From contig JASAOO010003516.1 of NCBI GenBank assembly GCA_030849075.1, positions 1 to 64,000 of the forward strand: a DNA stretch of 64,000 nt, given 5' to 3'. The translations under genes were made by a program, and so were the position numbers. Below the pieces are notes generated by a model. The model was not told where the DNA came from and did not search any database. It saw nothing but the letters and a program-made list of their open reading frames with translations. Positions 53,549-63,771 of this stretch are shown here, piece by piece; within the stretch, counting starts at the first letter, position 1; the number at the start of each line of letters is the position of its first letter. This DNA is from Zelonia costaricensis. Its lineage: Eukaryota > Euglenozoa > Kinetoplastea > Trypanosomatida > Trypanosomatidae.

Positions 53549-54127
53549 TCACAACTCCCGCTGGGGGATAAAGAAGTACAGCCGCAGCCGCTGGAGGTGC
53601 AACGCGACTGTGCCCTTCCACAAGCGCTTCTTTTCCTTCTCGCTGGCACACTGAGAAGGGAGGTGGAGAGGGAGAAGAGAAGCCACAGACAGCCACTTGG
53701 CCAGTGCCCCTCCCACAGGGTTTCTCCGTGGCTCACTTTGTGTAGTCCGCTTGCACCTCACAGGCTTCCCCAAATAGTGTGCCGGGGTGCCTCCATCCCT
53801 CTTCCCCCCTCCTTCCCTCCTTAACGTACTTGTTTTCCGCCCGGTACATGAGGCGCGAAAGCGCGCCGCCCTTGGGCCCTTCGTTTTCCTCCGCGTCGGA
53901 GACGTGTGTGTGTGTGTGTGTGTGTGTTTTGTTCTTTCTGCGCATTGGCCTTGATTGCCGTACTTATGGAGAGAAGGCGATTTCCCTTCAGAGGGGCGTC
54001 GCACTACGCCCGGGTGGGGTGGTGCGGCGCCCCGTACCTCATGCGCCTCTCCTCATGCGTTGACCTCGCCTGCCTCGTTCGCCAGCACGCCAACCTCTCC
54101 GATGCAATCCTCCGTGAACACCGTCAT
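53549..54127 (-). pseudogene. Coding-like island, probable decayed or interrupted gene
   Basis: Several minus-strand pieces in different frames have the GC-rich third positions of real genes and lie in one direction. They are: MTVFTEDCIGEVGVLANEAG from the ATG at 54127, stopped at 54053-54055; then EERRMRYGAPHHP one frame over; then SDAEENEGPKGG and ALSRLMYRAENKYVKEG (about 53905-53820), after a CA repeat; then TLFGEACEVQADYTK; then SEKEKKRLWKGTVALHLQ and RLRLYFFIPQREL, ending at a stop at 53549. A good splice tract and AG (54186-54185) precede the ATG. Between the last two pieces is an intron-like GTGAGC to CAG stretch of 94 bases. Most likely a frameshifted gene invaded by a microsatellite; sequencing errors or a real intron are alternatives. 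The family is not recognised. Confidence 0.4.
53905..53927. repeat. TG microsatellite inside the coding-like island
   Basis: About 11 TG units interrupting two coding-like pieces of the decayed gene. Confidence 0.85.
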
Positions 54128-54184
54128 CAGGCTCGCGCGCGCATGTGGGCTCGAGCTGTCGGAGTCGAGGGCGTTTGAGCTGTA

Positions 54185-54230
54185 CTGAGTTGAAGCAGAA
54201 AAGGCAGAGCGAGGGAGGCGCAGAAGCGGT
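54185..54230 (-). promoter_or_regulatory. Candidate trans-splice acceptor of the decayed gene
   Basis: The minus strand reads CTTCTGCGCCTCCCTCGCTC, then TGCCTTTTCTGCTTCAACTC and AG at 54186-54185, 57 bases before the ATG at 54127. Confidence 0.45.
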
Positions 54231-56203
54231 GGCACACAGGTGCGTGCCTAGGAGGCAAGGGAAAGAACGAGGCGAAGAGACAGGTGTGGCGGCCTCCGGC
54301 TTACACCACTCCATCCTTTCTTTTTTTCCGCCTTCCACAACGAACGTGAGATGGACGCTCCTCCAAAAGCGGTGAATGGTACAACGAAGAAAAACCGACG
54401 CAAGGGAACACACCAATGCAAACAGCGGGCACGACTGAGACTGCCATCAAAACAAAGCAAATAGAGAGAGGAAGGTAGTGAGAGAGAGAGCAAGACTTAC
54501 ACTGCAGTGCAACGCAGCTGAGCAACGGACCCTCAACGTGCAGGGCCCATTCCACCAATCCTGTATCACGGAAGTGCCAAACATACGTGATCACACACGC
54601 ACACACACAGACACACACAAACCAACTCAAAGCCTGCACATAAACGCAGGCCGAAGAGAGACGGAAAAAAAAAACAATACACCCGACCGCACTTCGGTAA
54701 CACCGCAGCAGAGACCAAACGTACGCTACCCAAACCGCCAGAGAGAGGAGAGCAGAGCAGAGCGGCGTCCTGCACTCGCCCAACACAAGAAGAGGAGGAG
54801 GAGGGAGGAGGGAGGGAGGAGGAGCCGGACGTAAAGAGGGGAGAGAGGAGTGGTGAAAGCGAGTCGGCTGTGACGCGGCGAGCACAATGCACAGCGGCGC
54901 TTTTTTTTCGTTTTGCGTCGGCACGTGCATATACAAGTTCAGAAAGAGGGAGAAAGGGCAGAGGACTCGTGCAACGCTTGCCAATGCCATCAATGAGGAG
55001 GGAAAGAAAGGGCGAAGCGGCTGGGTGTTCATGGCATCTTCGCCAGACGTGCGTGGGGAGGAGATGAGGAGGCGTGGGCATGAACTACTCTTTTTTGTGT
55101 GTGTGTTCAAATTCCTGCCGTGCCAGCCGAGCAGCGCAGAAAGGCGAAGGTGTGCGCGTGCAATGAAGTCTGAAAACGGAAGACTCCTCTACGTCACCCG
55201 CGCGTCACCCCCGCCTATGTGCGCGCGTGTGAGCCCCTGCGCCGCACTCGTTCACGTCCCTTGCTGTCCCACTCCCTCCCTTACGCGGTCACAGCAACGT
55301 GGAAAGCCGAACTTCACCTTCCACATGGCCCTCACTACCCCCTCTCCCTCCCCCTCCCCGTCTCTCAACGCCATTGTGCCGCCTCACGTTCCCATGCTGT
55401 GTGCCCGTCGACGCCGTGAGGCCCGAGCCGATCCGCGCGGACCACAGCACGCAGCTCCAGGCTGGCTCGGACAGTTAGACCAGTCCGCACGGCTTTCGCG
55501 GTGCCACCTTCACGCAGGAGGGGCCGCAGTTGCACACAGATAAAAGAAAAAAGGAGAAGCACAAGAGAGACGGAGAGGGAGAAAGACATGGCGATGAAGA
55601 GAGTGGGGAGCAGCGAAGGAAGAGGGGAGAAAAAGCAACGAGAGCACACACACACACAAACATGTACGCACACAAATACACAAACGGCACCCGGTGGCGA
55701 CGGCGTCGTGTGAACCAGGTGGCGACGCCGCGCGACTCTGCCCACCTCGGCACCACCAATACGAAATAGAAGAAGAAAGTGAGAAGTACCATGCGAGGCG
55801 TGACAGCGACCGGATACAAAGGGGGGAGGGCGGGGAAGGGGACGACGGCGGAAGAGAGGTCAGGAGGACCGTGTAGAAGAGCGGAGTCTCGCGCGATGTC
55901 CAACCGGGTCGATCGACGCCTGCGCCAGTGCGACAACACTTGTGAGAGGATCAGGCAGGGGAAGGAAATCGGGAGCGACGTGCGTACTCGAGCGTCTCTA
56001 TTTGCCCTCTTCTCTCCCCTCTCCCTCTCGGGTACTTCACCTCCCGCACCTCGCCCGTCACCTCGAAAACAGAAGTGCTCACCCAAGGCCATGACCACGT
56101 CTGCGCGTCATCCGGCGGCGTGAGCAGCACCTCTGCGTGTCTCGTTAACGCGTAGCCGGAGCGGGAGGGAGGGGGGGTCCTGGATCGTGGGCGAGGGCCC
56201 AAG
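54231..56203. other. 2-kb spacer downstream of the histidine phosphatase gene
   Basis: No gene supported. GGA-rich plus-strand run near 54788-54830, CA runs near 54595-54615 and 55647-55660. Open frames are low-complexity. Confidence 0.5.
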
Positions 56204-59080
56204 TCAGCTGCGACTCAGTGCGGCATCCAGCTTTGTCTCATCCCAGACCCCGCGCGCCACGCACAACCCGGCGTACACCAGGAGCAGACCCAAGCCAAGC
56301 CCTGGTTCGAAGATGCTGCCAACGCCGGCCGCGGCGCGCCGCACCGGGGAACCGCAGAGGAGAGCGAGAAGGAAGGCGGCGAGGCTGATGACGGCGAGCT
56401 TCAACGCCATGGCAGCCACGAGCCGCACATATCGAAACACCTCCAGAAGCAGGACAAGTCTGTCCGCGCCGCTGGCCCCCGGTGGTGGCGCCTCCCCTTC
56501 AATGCGCGCACGCCACGGCGCCACCTGCTCATCCGCGGCGTGGGCGGCGACGTCGGCCTCGGCGAATCGGTGCAGCGACTGCGCGCTGGTAAAGCCGTCC
56601 GCCACGGGCTCGTCCTCCTCGTCGTTGCGCACGACAATGCGCGATCGCGGACCGCTGCTCAGCACCACCGCCCCCGCGGACGCCGCACCTGACGCCGCCG
56701 TGGCGTTGTCGACGAGGCACCATCCACGGCCCACCTGCAGCTGCTCCAGCGCGCAGCGTACCTGCCGCGCGCGACAGCCGTCCGGCCTGCACGACAGGTA
56801 CAGTGTGACCGATAAGGCAGTCTCCCAGGCGACGGCGCAGAGGCCGAACCACATGGTAGCCCAGTTCTCGTGCAGGACCGCGACCTCGACCATGATGAGG
56901 AGCCCCGCCACAGCCCGCATGCCGTACGAAACGTAGGTGGCGCTGATGATGCCACGCTGCCGCTCGATGCGCTGATCCAGCGAGTCGTTCGAGTCGGCCG
57001 AGACGTCACCCATGTGCGGCGTGGCGGCGGCGGCGGCGGAAAAGGTGCCTCGGGCAAAAGCGACGGGGGCGGCCTCGCCGCTGGCAAAGACGCCGGCCGC
57101 GGCGTGGGTGGGCACCTCGAGGGCTATGGCGGCGCCGCCGTACGAGGCGGGCACGTTCACCCGTGCCTCAGCGCAGGGCTGCCGCTGCTGCTGCTGCTGC
57201 AACGGCGACGGCTGTTGGACGCGTGTGGTGAAGATGGGGGAGCGTAGCGATGTTGAGACGGGCTTTGACTGGCTCCAGGACGTACCGCTTGCCTCGTCCG
57301 TGAGGGCACCGTAGCCGCTCGTCCGCCGCTGCTGCATGGAGTCCTGGTCGGGCTCGCCCGCGAGGCCGAGGTGCTTCCGCACCAGGGCGCTCTCCTCCTC
57401 GCCGTCCCAGCCTCGACTGGCGCCGTTCGACCCCGCCGGGCCGCGCGCCTGCTCCGGCGGCAGCGGTGGCACCAATGGACCCGAGGATGAGGTCCCGCAG
57501 CTGGTCTGGCTGCCGCTGCTGTGGTAGCCGCCAACGCTGTTGGAGGCGGTGTCCGTCTCGGCCCCCCGCGCCGCCGAGTGCCCGTGACTAACGGAGTCGA
57601 CTGCGTTGCTCGAAGACTGCGCGGGTGTTCCGGTGGGCAGACGGATCCTTTCACAGCCTTCGCCCGCTTTTGGGTGATCGCGAACCACCCTAGGCGAGTC
57701 CGCCGCTGCAGTCGCGGCAACGGGATGGTGCAGCGGGCGGTGCCGCTGCGTGCCAGTGCCCTGGCGCTGGTGATGGCCGGCGCGTGGCGTCGTGGGGCCC
57801 TGCATCGACGCAGACCCCTGCCGCGGCGTCGTGGGGCCGTGCATTGACGTCGGCCCCCGCCGCGGCGTACGCCCGCTACCGCCGCTGTTCTCTGCTGTCC
57901 CGCCCACGCTGCTGACGCGGGGCCGGTTAGCGGCGGCGAAGGGATTAGCGGCATGCCCTGGTGCTATGGGGGGCACGCACTGTCGGTTGACGACCGCAGT
58001 CCCGCGGCTGGGCCGCAGCCGGCTCCCAGCGAAGCTGACCGGCACCTGGCCGCCGTCCGCGTCCCGGTCCGGGTCCTCAACATCGAACTCGATGCTGTCG
58101 CCTTCGTCGTCCGGGTCCTCTTCATCGGTGCCGTTCGCGTAGCCGCTGCTGCCGCTGTTTGCGCCTGGCGTGGCCGCGAGGCGCTGCTTCTCCATGGCAA
58201 ACAAAATCGTGTCCTCCGGCTCCCGGTCGATGCCCTCCACAAACCAGCTCACCCCGGCTGACTCCTCAAGGTGGTAGACGAGGTTGCCCGGACCGTAGCG
58301 ACGCATTATGACAAAGGAGAGGAAGTCCGCCTCGTAGACGACACGAGCCGGGTAGAAGTGCGAGACGACCGCGCTAATCGCGTCGCCGTGCGTTACGAGA
58401 ATGACATCGCGCGGCGCCCTCTCCGACGCGGTAATCGAGTCGCTCGCCTGGTGGTTCAGGGCGGCGCGGGCAGCCGCGTTGCGGGGCGGCAACTGGTTAC
58501 CGGCGCGGTTCGTCACCGCCGCCGGCACCACCAAGGACTGTGGCGCCTGCGACTCGTCCTGCGCCGTGAAGGAGTCGGTGTTGGTGCTGGTGCTGGGGTT
58601 GGCCGACAGGTGGCCACCGTAAACGTCGCCGTTGCGCAAGAAGTTCGTGACGTAGCGCTCCGTCGCCGTCTCGATGGACTCGCCCCACTGCGGCAGGCCG
58701 CCGATCGCCAAGGATGCCGCTGAGGCCGCCAGCTGCGGCGCGCGCGATGTCTTGATGCGGCTCGGGCCGAACACTTCGCACAGGGTGTTGTCGATCACCA
58801 TGGCCTGCGCCGCGCCGACGCCGTGATGCTGCAGCGCCTCTGCCGTCTGCAGGGTGCGCAGAAAGGGGGAGACAACGAGGACGGCGTTGCGGGCGCCGTC
58901 CTCGCCTAGGTAGTGCTTCAGGCGGGCAGCCGTGACCTGTACGGCGGCGACGCCGGCCTCTGTCAAGGGTGGGTTCGACTCCGTCGGCGCCTCTGGGGCA
59001 CTGTCACGCCGCTCGCCGTGGCGCAGCACCACGACGCGCTGCGACGGGTACGGGAACGCGCCGCTCGGAGATGCGGGCAT
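56204..59080 (-). CDS. Histidine phosphatase-superfamily protein with C-terminal membrane segments
   Basis: 958 residues from the ATG at 59080. The N-terminal about 290 residues are a phosphoglycerate mutase-like (histidine phosphatase) domain: VVVLRHGER at 16-24 with nucleophile His21; a second phosphate-binding Arg75 in SPFLRTLQTAE; Glu102 in LCEVF as a possible proton donor; and the second catalytic His231 in VILVTHGDA. All key residues are present, so an active phosphatase is likely, of the eukaryotic RHGER (UBASH3/STS-like) branch; the substrate is unknown. Residues of about 320-710 are a disordered linker with a GPTTPR repeat. The C-terminus has about three or four hydrophobic segments: 722-760 (one or two), about 880-910 and 922-947. 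The protein is probably held in a membrane with the catalytic domain at its free N-terminal end. No signal peptide. Confidence 0.88.
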   Translation of the reverse strand: MPASPSGAFPYPSQRVVVLRHGERRDSAPEAPTESNPPLTEAGVAAVQVTAARLKHYLGEDGARNAVLVVSPFLRTLQTAEALQHHGVGAAQAMVIDNTLCEVFGPSRIKTSRAPQLAASAASLAIGGLPQWGESIETATERYVTNFLRNGDVYGGHLSANPSTSTNTDSFTAQDESQAPQSLVVPAAVTNRAGNQLPPRNAAARAALNHQASDSITASERAPRDVILVTHGDAISAVVSHFYPARVVYEADFLSFVIMRRYGPGNLVYHLEESAGVSWFVEGIDREPEDTILFAMEKQRLAATPGANSGSSGYANGTDEEDPDDEGDSIEFDVEDPDRDADGGQVPVSFAGSRLRPSRGTAVVNRQCVPPIAPGHAANPFAAANRPRVSSVGGTAENSGGSGRTPRRGPTSMHGPTTPRQGSASMQGPTTPRAGHHQRQGTGTQRHRPLHHPVAATAAADSPRVVRDHPKAGEGCERIRLPTGTPAQSSSNAVDSVSHGHSAARGAETDTASNSVGGYHSSGSQTSCGTSSSGPLVPPLPPEQARGPAGSNGASRGWDGEEESALVRKHLGLAGEPDQDSMQQRRTSGYGALTDEASGTSWSQSKPVSTSLRSPIFTTRVQQPSPLQQQQQRQPCAEARVNVPASYGGAAIALEVPTHAAAGVFASGEAAPVAFARGTFSAAAAATPHMGDVSADSNDSLDQRIERQRGIISATYVSYGMRAVAGLLIMVEVAVLHENWATMWFGLCAVAWETALSVTLYLSCRPDGCRARQVRCALEQLQVGRGWCLVDNATAASGAASAGAVVLSSGPRSRIVVRNDEEDEPVADGFTSAQSLHRFAEADVAAHAADEQVAPWRARIEGEAPPPGASGADRLVLLLEVFRYVRLVAAMALKLAVISLAAFLLALLCGSPVRRAAAGVGSIFEPGLGLGLLLVYAGLCVARGVWDETKLDAALSRS

Positions 59081-61671
59081 GTTGAAGGAAAAAATGTGGT
59101 CGTTGATGTGTCAGTTACGCGGCAACTCGAGCTGGAAGCTGTTCCTCGCTCGAACAACCGAAGCCGTTGCGGGTCACCAAGTGCGACCAGCGGCACAGAA
59201 AGCGTCAGGACGCACCGACGCCAGCAGTGCTGTGCAGGAGAAGTGTGTGGTGGGGAACGGAGCCGCAGAGTCGGAGATGTGCAGGGGGTGGACAGAGGCG
59301 AAGGAGGTGCACTGTGAGCAGCGGTGAAGAAGGTGGGGAAATGTGGTGATGTGGTGATACGCAAGAAGGTGGGTGAGGCAGACGGCGGAAAGCGCACGTC
59401 CGCGTGCACAGGTCACGGGGGGGTGAGGAGAAGGCACTCCACAGAGAGAGAAACGGCCGCAACGAAGCAAAGGGAGAAACAAAAAGGACGAGTGAGTTGT
59501 TCTAGGTGAAGAGGCGCAGCAGCGCCCGGCCGCGCACTCACGTCTCCAACGACTTGCTCTTCCTCACGCGCTCCCACTGTCGCGTGCCCCCGGTATGGGA
59601 AAAGGATGTGGGGGGGACGAGATCTGCCGACTAGAGGAGCAGCTGATAACGTTGATGGTGGCAGGTGCACCTGCGGCAGCAAGCTGTAAAACGCGTCGGA
59701 GAGTGTTGAATACGACAGATGTAGTGGTGTGCGTGTCGGTTTGGGTGTGAGTGTTTTTCAAGGAGATCATCAACGCGATTCAGGAAGTGAAGTTGGGGAG
59801 CTCGCATGGCATTGCAAGCGTGAATGCCGCAGGAGCGCCAGGAGGGAGAAGAGCGTGGTGGTGCACATACTGTCACAAGTGACGTACTCCCCACACACAC
59901 ACACATTATTCGCATGTGCAATATGCGATGGCACAACAGGGACCTTCACCGCCTCCTTGATGGTCGCTGTCTGCGCCGGCAGACGAGACAGAGCACCAAG
60001 CTCCTTCTCAGCTATTCCCTTGCCCACCGTCTCTCACCCACTGTCGAGAGGTGAGGCGAAGAGAGAGAGTGCTAACTCCTTGAGTACTCAACTATGCATG
60101 TTTGGTTCTCTTGTGTGCCTTCAAGTCAGAAGCACGGCCGTCCCGCCTCACGCATGGTGAGAGGTGCCGGGAGACCACGTGCCTTGACGACTATGGGTGA
60201 CTTTAAAATACAGATCAATGGGCTTGTGAAGAGCAGCACGCGCCAGCGTTCAAGAAGAGACGAGCGCGAAGCAGGACGAGCGGGCTCAAGGAGCTTCTCC
60301 GTGACTTCGTCGCCGATGCGTGCAGACGTCGCGAGCTACATCGCCGCAAAGAAGAAGAAAGCGAGGCTTTGGTTTATTTTGCGGTGATCGAGTCCATGTG
60401 TGTGTGTGTATGGCGCTGTCGACGCTGTGTGCTCTACAACTTGCCCAAGTGGGACGTTGCGAGTCACGGTACCGCAGAAGTGCAAACCCTCTTTGCTTTT
60501 CACGCGAGGAGGTGGGGGGCACGTCGGGCCGAGTGGGTGCTGGATCAGCATTATCTTTCACATCTTTGGCTGCTCACGGCCGCCTTCTTGCCGCGTCTTT
60601 CGAATCGCGTCGTGCGCAAAAAAGACCCTCATTGGGAGGTTCAATGAGGAGAGAGAATCACACTCCGTCAGGAGTGATCGCGAGACGTGAGAAGCGACGC
60701 GCTTGTGAATGCTGCGAGGCGTGTGAGTGACAGCAGACACAGAAAGAGAACGGGGTATAGCAGAGGAGAGGTACCGGGTCACAGCGCGATGCTGTTTGTT
60801 TCAAGTTCAGCTCGTCTTTTTCTTTCGGCACGAGTTGCGTTTGGGTTTTCCTGTCGTTTTAATGCGGCTGAGAAAGCTATCATCGCGGTGCACTTGAGAC
60901 ATCTCCGAGGAGCGTCTGCGGTCTCCTCGCAGACACACTCCCCACCCCTTTTGCAGAAAAGCGGTGTCGTCCGACGTAGAGTACCGCGAACGCGGAGCCT
61001 CCCGCTTCTCTTTGCTGCCCGCCCAGCTGTCTTTGCCCGTCTTCGTCAAGACTTGCCGCGGCGCTGACCAAAGCGCAGATCACCCTCAACACAGGCGACT
61101 ACCTACAGGCTCAGCCCCGTTTCTTGTCCTAATGCGTTCTTTTGTGTTGTTGTTGTCTGAGTTTGTGGTTCTTCTTAGAGTTAGCTACGGCCGCATTCAT
61201 CGCGCAACACTCGGCGCTAGCATCTGCGAGCCATCGAGGGACCCCACACCCACACAAACACACATACGCGCGCATACACAGACGGCGGACGCCTTGATCA
61301 GTGGCCGCGCGAGGCCGCGAGATAAGGAGGCGAAAAAAAACTGCATCTGACCGGCAACCGAAAACGTTGGGACTCATCATCGGCACCCAAAAACCACATC
61401 GCGCCTCGCGCGTCCATCCCCTGCTCCAAGCGAGGCATGCCTCGCAACTTCCTCCACCGCTGCCCGCACAAGAGAGCAAGCGGCGCGCACGCACTACCAG
61501 CCGCGCGGGCGCACCACACGGCGTATGGTCGCCCAGAGCGCACGCGTGCAAGTGAAGACACACGCACTCACCTCCCCCACTCCTCCCCGACGATCGCCGT
61601 CACGGCTGGTGCGAGCGGTGCTGGGGACTGCGGTAGCCACCCGCTGCCCAGTCGCGCAGGCGTCCACGCGC
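59081..61671. other. 2.6-kb spacer
   Basis: No gene seen. Immediately upstream of the phosphatase ATG the minus strand reads ATTTTTTCCTTCAAC. The rest is mixed sequence with a few CA runs (near 59892-59906 and 61248-61278). In minus sense it contains the 3' flank of the RRM gene. Confidence 0.5.
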
Positions 61672-63771
61672 TCACTCGCCTGCGTACGGCGGAGGCAGCG
61701 GGGGTGGCGGGAAGACGTCCTCGGCGTCCGCGCCGCTCGCCATGTACGGCGGCGGAAGAGAGTAGGCGGGCAGACTCGGCGACGGGGCGGCGTGCGACAG
61801 GTGCGCCGAGCGCGGTGCGGGGCGGTACTCGGGTGCAGGGCTCACGGCGTCCGCGTACGCTGGCGGCGGCGGCGGTGGTGGTGGCGGTGGTAGGCCGTCC
61901 TTCCGCATGCCGGCTGGCGTGCCGTATTCGCCGAACATCTGCTCCATCTTCGGTGCCGGCGTAGGCCGGTACTCGGGTGAGGTGGCGCTGAGCTGGAAGT
62001 GCGGCACGAACTCCTTCGCGGCGGCGTTCATGTGCGAGCCGCCGGGAGTGGTCATCGCATGCGCCCGCGCATCCCTCTCGGCACCGGTGCCAGCGCCTGA
62101 CTTGGGCGGCGACACTGGGGCTGCGGCGGCGGCGACGGAAAGGGCGTGCGCGCGGGCGGCAATCGCACCCGCGACCGTCGCGGCGCGATCGAGCTGAGCA
62201 CCAAATGCGGGGCCGTGCGGCGGCGGTGGGGGCAGGCAGGCCATCCCAGGCGGGACGTACGGCGGCGTCGGCGTGCCAGGTGGGGGCGGGAGCCGCGCAC
62301 GAGCCACATCCGCGCGATCCAGCGCAGGCGCAGCTGCACTCGCAGCGGCCATGTGCCCGTTGCCGCTCAGCCTGCCTTTGGTGTGGCCTGCCCCAGCGGT
62401 GGCGTCGGCAGAGCGCAGGGCCGGGCTCGGCGTCGGCGAGGCCCCGGCGCCGCTGGCGCCGTGCGTCGGTCGAGTCCCACCAGCCGTGGCCGCCGCGCCG
62501 CATGCGCCGGTGCTCGCTGCCGGCTTGTTCGTTGGGTGGTTGTCGCGGTCTGGCCGCACCGGGTTGCCGCGGCGGCTGGTTGAGATGTACGGCGGCGACA
62601 CCTGCACCCGCAACGTGCACCCGCGCGTGTTCTTGCCGTCCACGTCGAGGGCCTTGCGGGTGGCCTCGAGCGTGGCAAACGTGATGAAGGCGCGGCGGCG
62701 GTGCGACGGGGCCTTGTCCTCCACAAACGTCGACGACAGGATCGGCAGCGGCTCGAAGAAGGCGAGCACCTCCGCGAGCGTGGCGCCGTCGTAGAGGTTG
62801 TAGACCACGACGGTGTTGAGGGTGCGGGGCAGGTGGGCCCAGTGCTTCTCCACCTCACCCCAGTGCTGATCGCGCAGCTTCCGCAGCGCGGCGTCCTCGA
62901 GTGACGGCACCGACACAAGCGGGGAGACGGGGCGCAGAACGAAGGGCAAGAGGTCACCCTCGTCGTCCGAGTCCTCGTCCTCGTACTTCTCCAGCAGGTC
63001 GCACGCGTCCTGCGACGACGGCATCACAATCACGCCGCCGTCCTGCCGCCGCTGCTCATCGTGGAAGCGCATGTCAAACTCCGACCACCCGCTGAACTCC
63101 TGGAACTCGCGCAGCGCCTCAGTCGCGTCCCAGTCCTTGTGGAAGCGGATGCCGACCAGGTGACTGTGCGTGGCAAGGCTGAGGCCGTAGTCTAACAGAA
63201 GGTAGAAGCCCTGCCCGTGCACGTCGTCAAGCGAGCTGTCAGACGCGAACTCGGTGTAGTCGATAAAGCTCGCCTCGAATTCGTTGCTTCCCGCAGCCGC
63301 AGCAGCAGCAGCCGCAAGAACAGCGCCGCTCTCTGACCCCGCGGTGGTTGCCGGAGACGCGCAGGCTGACGCCTCGCCAGCCGCGGCGGCTGCGGGCCCA
63401 CGCCACCTCTTCGCCTTGGCGGCGGGCTCCACCTGCAGGCACTCAAGAATCTCCTTCACGTGGAGTGCGCCGGGGAGGTAGTCGGCGTACCGCAGCAGCG
63501 GCATGAACGCGGTGCCAGACAGCACCGACGCCTCCTCACCGTGCTCGCAGTCGAGACCAAAACGCGTCGCGCAGAGTGAGAGCAGCTTGCGAAATGTCGT
63601 CGCGAAGACAGGGAAGTGCAGTCGGAAGGGCCGGCGGGTGCCGACCTCGTTGACGCACAACACGACATCGTACTCGATGCCCAGCAAAAATCGCAGCGAG
63701 GACGGCACGCTGAGAGCCTTGAGCTCGAGCGAGTCGAGTCCGTACTGATTTAACTCCTCCACTGTTTTCAT
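61672..63771 (-). CDS. RRM-type RNA-binding protein
   Basis: 699 residues from the ATG at 63771. A single RNA-recognition motif lies at about 316-394: strand 1 TVVVYNLY (RNP2 position), strand 3 RRRAFITFAT (RNP1 position; Arg-Ala-Phe-Ile-Thr-Phe keeps the aromatic that stacks on RNA), and a final strand TLRVQVSPPY. The preceding 315 residues are not low-complexity: a region at about 25-110 (RFLLGIEYDVVLCVNE; FRLHFPVFATTF) and another at about 165-260 (HSHLVGIRFHKDWDATEAL) look folded but are not recognised. Two Ala-rich tracts separate them. Residues 395-699 are Pro/Ala/Gly-rich with a polyproline run near 640 and an EYRP motif twice. Likely a cytoplasmic mRNA-binding regulator; in these organisms control is largely post-transcriptional. 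Confidence 0.82.
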   Translation of the reverse strand: MKTVEELNQYGLDSLELKALSVPSSLRFLLGIEYDVVLCVNEVGTRRPFRLHFPVFATTFRKLLSLCATRFGLDCEHGEEASVLSGTAFMPLLRYADYLPGALHVKEILECLQVEPAAKAKRWRGPAAAAAGEASACASPATTAGSESGAVLAAAAAAAAGSNEFEASFIDYTEFASDSSLDDVHGQGFYLLLDYGLSLATHSHLVGIRFHKDWDATEALREFQEFSGWSEFDMRFHDEQRRQDGGVIVMPSSQDACDLLEKYEDEDSDDEGDLLPFVLRPVSPLVSVPSLEDAALRKLRDQHWGEVEKHWAHLPRTLNTVVVYNLYDGATLAEVLAFFEPLPILSSTFVEDKAPSHRRRAFITFATLEATRKALDVDGKNTRGCTLRVQVSPPYISTSRRGNPVRPDRDNHPTNKPAASTGACGAAATAGGTRPTHGASGAGASPTPSPALRSADATAGAGHTKGRLSGNGHMAAASAAAPALDRADVARARLPPPPGTPTPPYVPPGMACLPPPPPHGPAFGAQLDRAATVAGAIAARAHALSVAAAAAPVSPPKSGAGTGAERDARAHAMTTPGGSHMNAAAKEFVPHFQLSATSPEYRPTPAPKMEQMFGEYGTPAGMRKDGLPPPPPPPPPPAYADAVSPAPEYRPAPRSAHLSHAAPSPSLPAYSLPPPYMASGADAEDVFPPPPLPPPYAGE

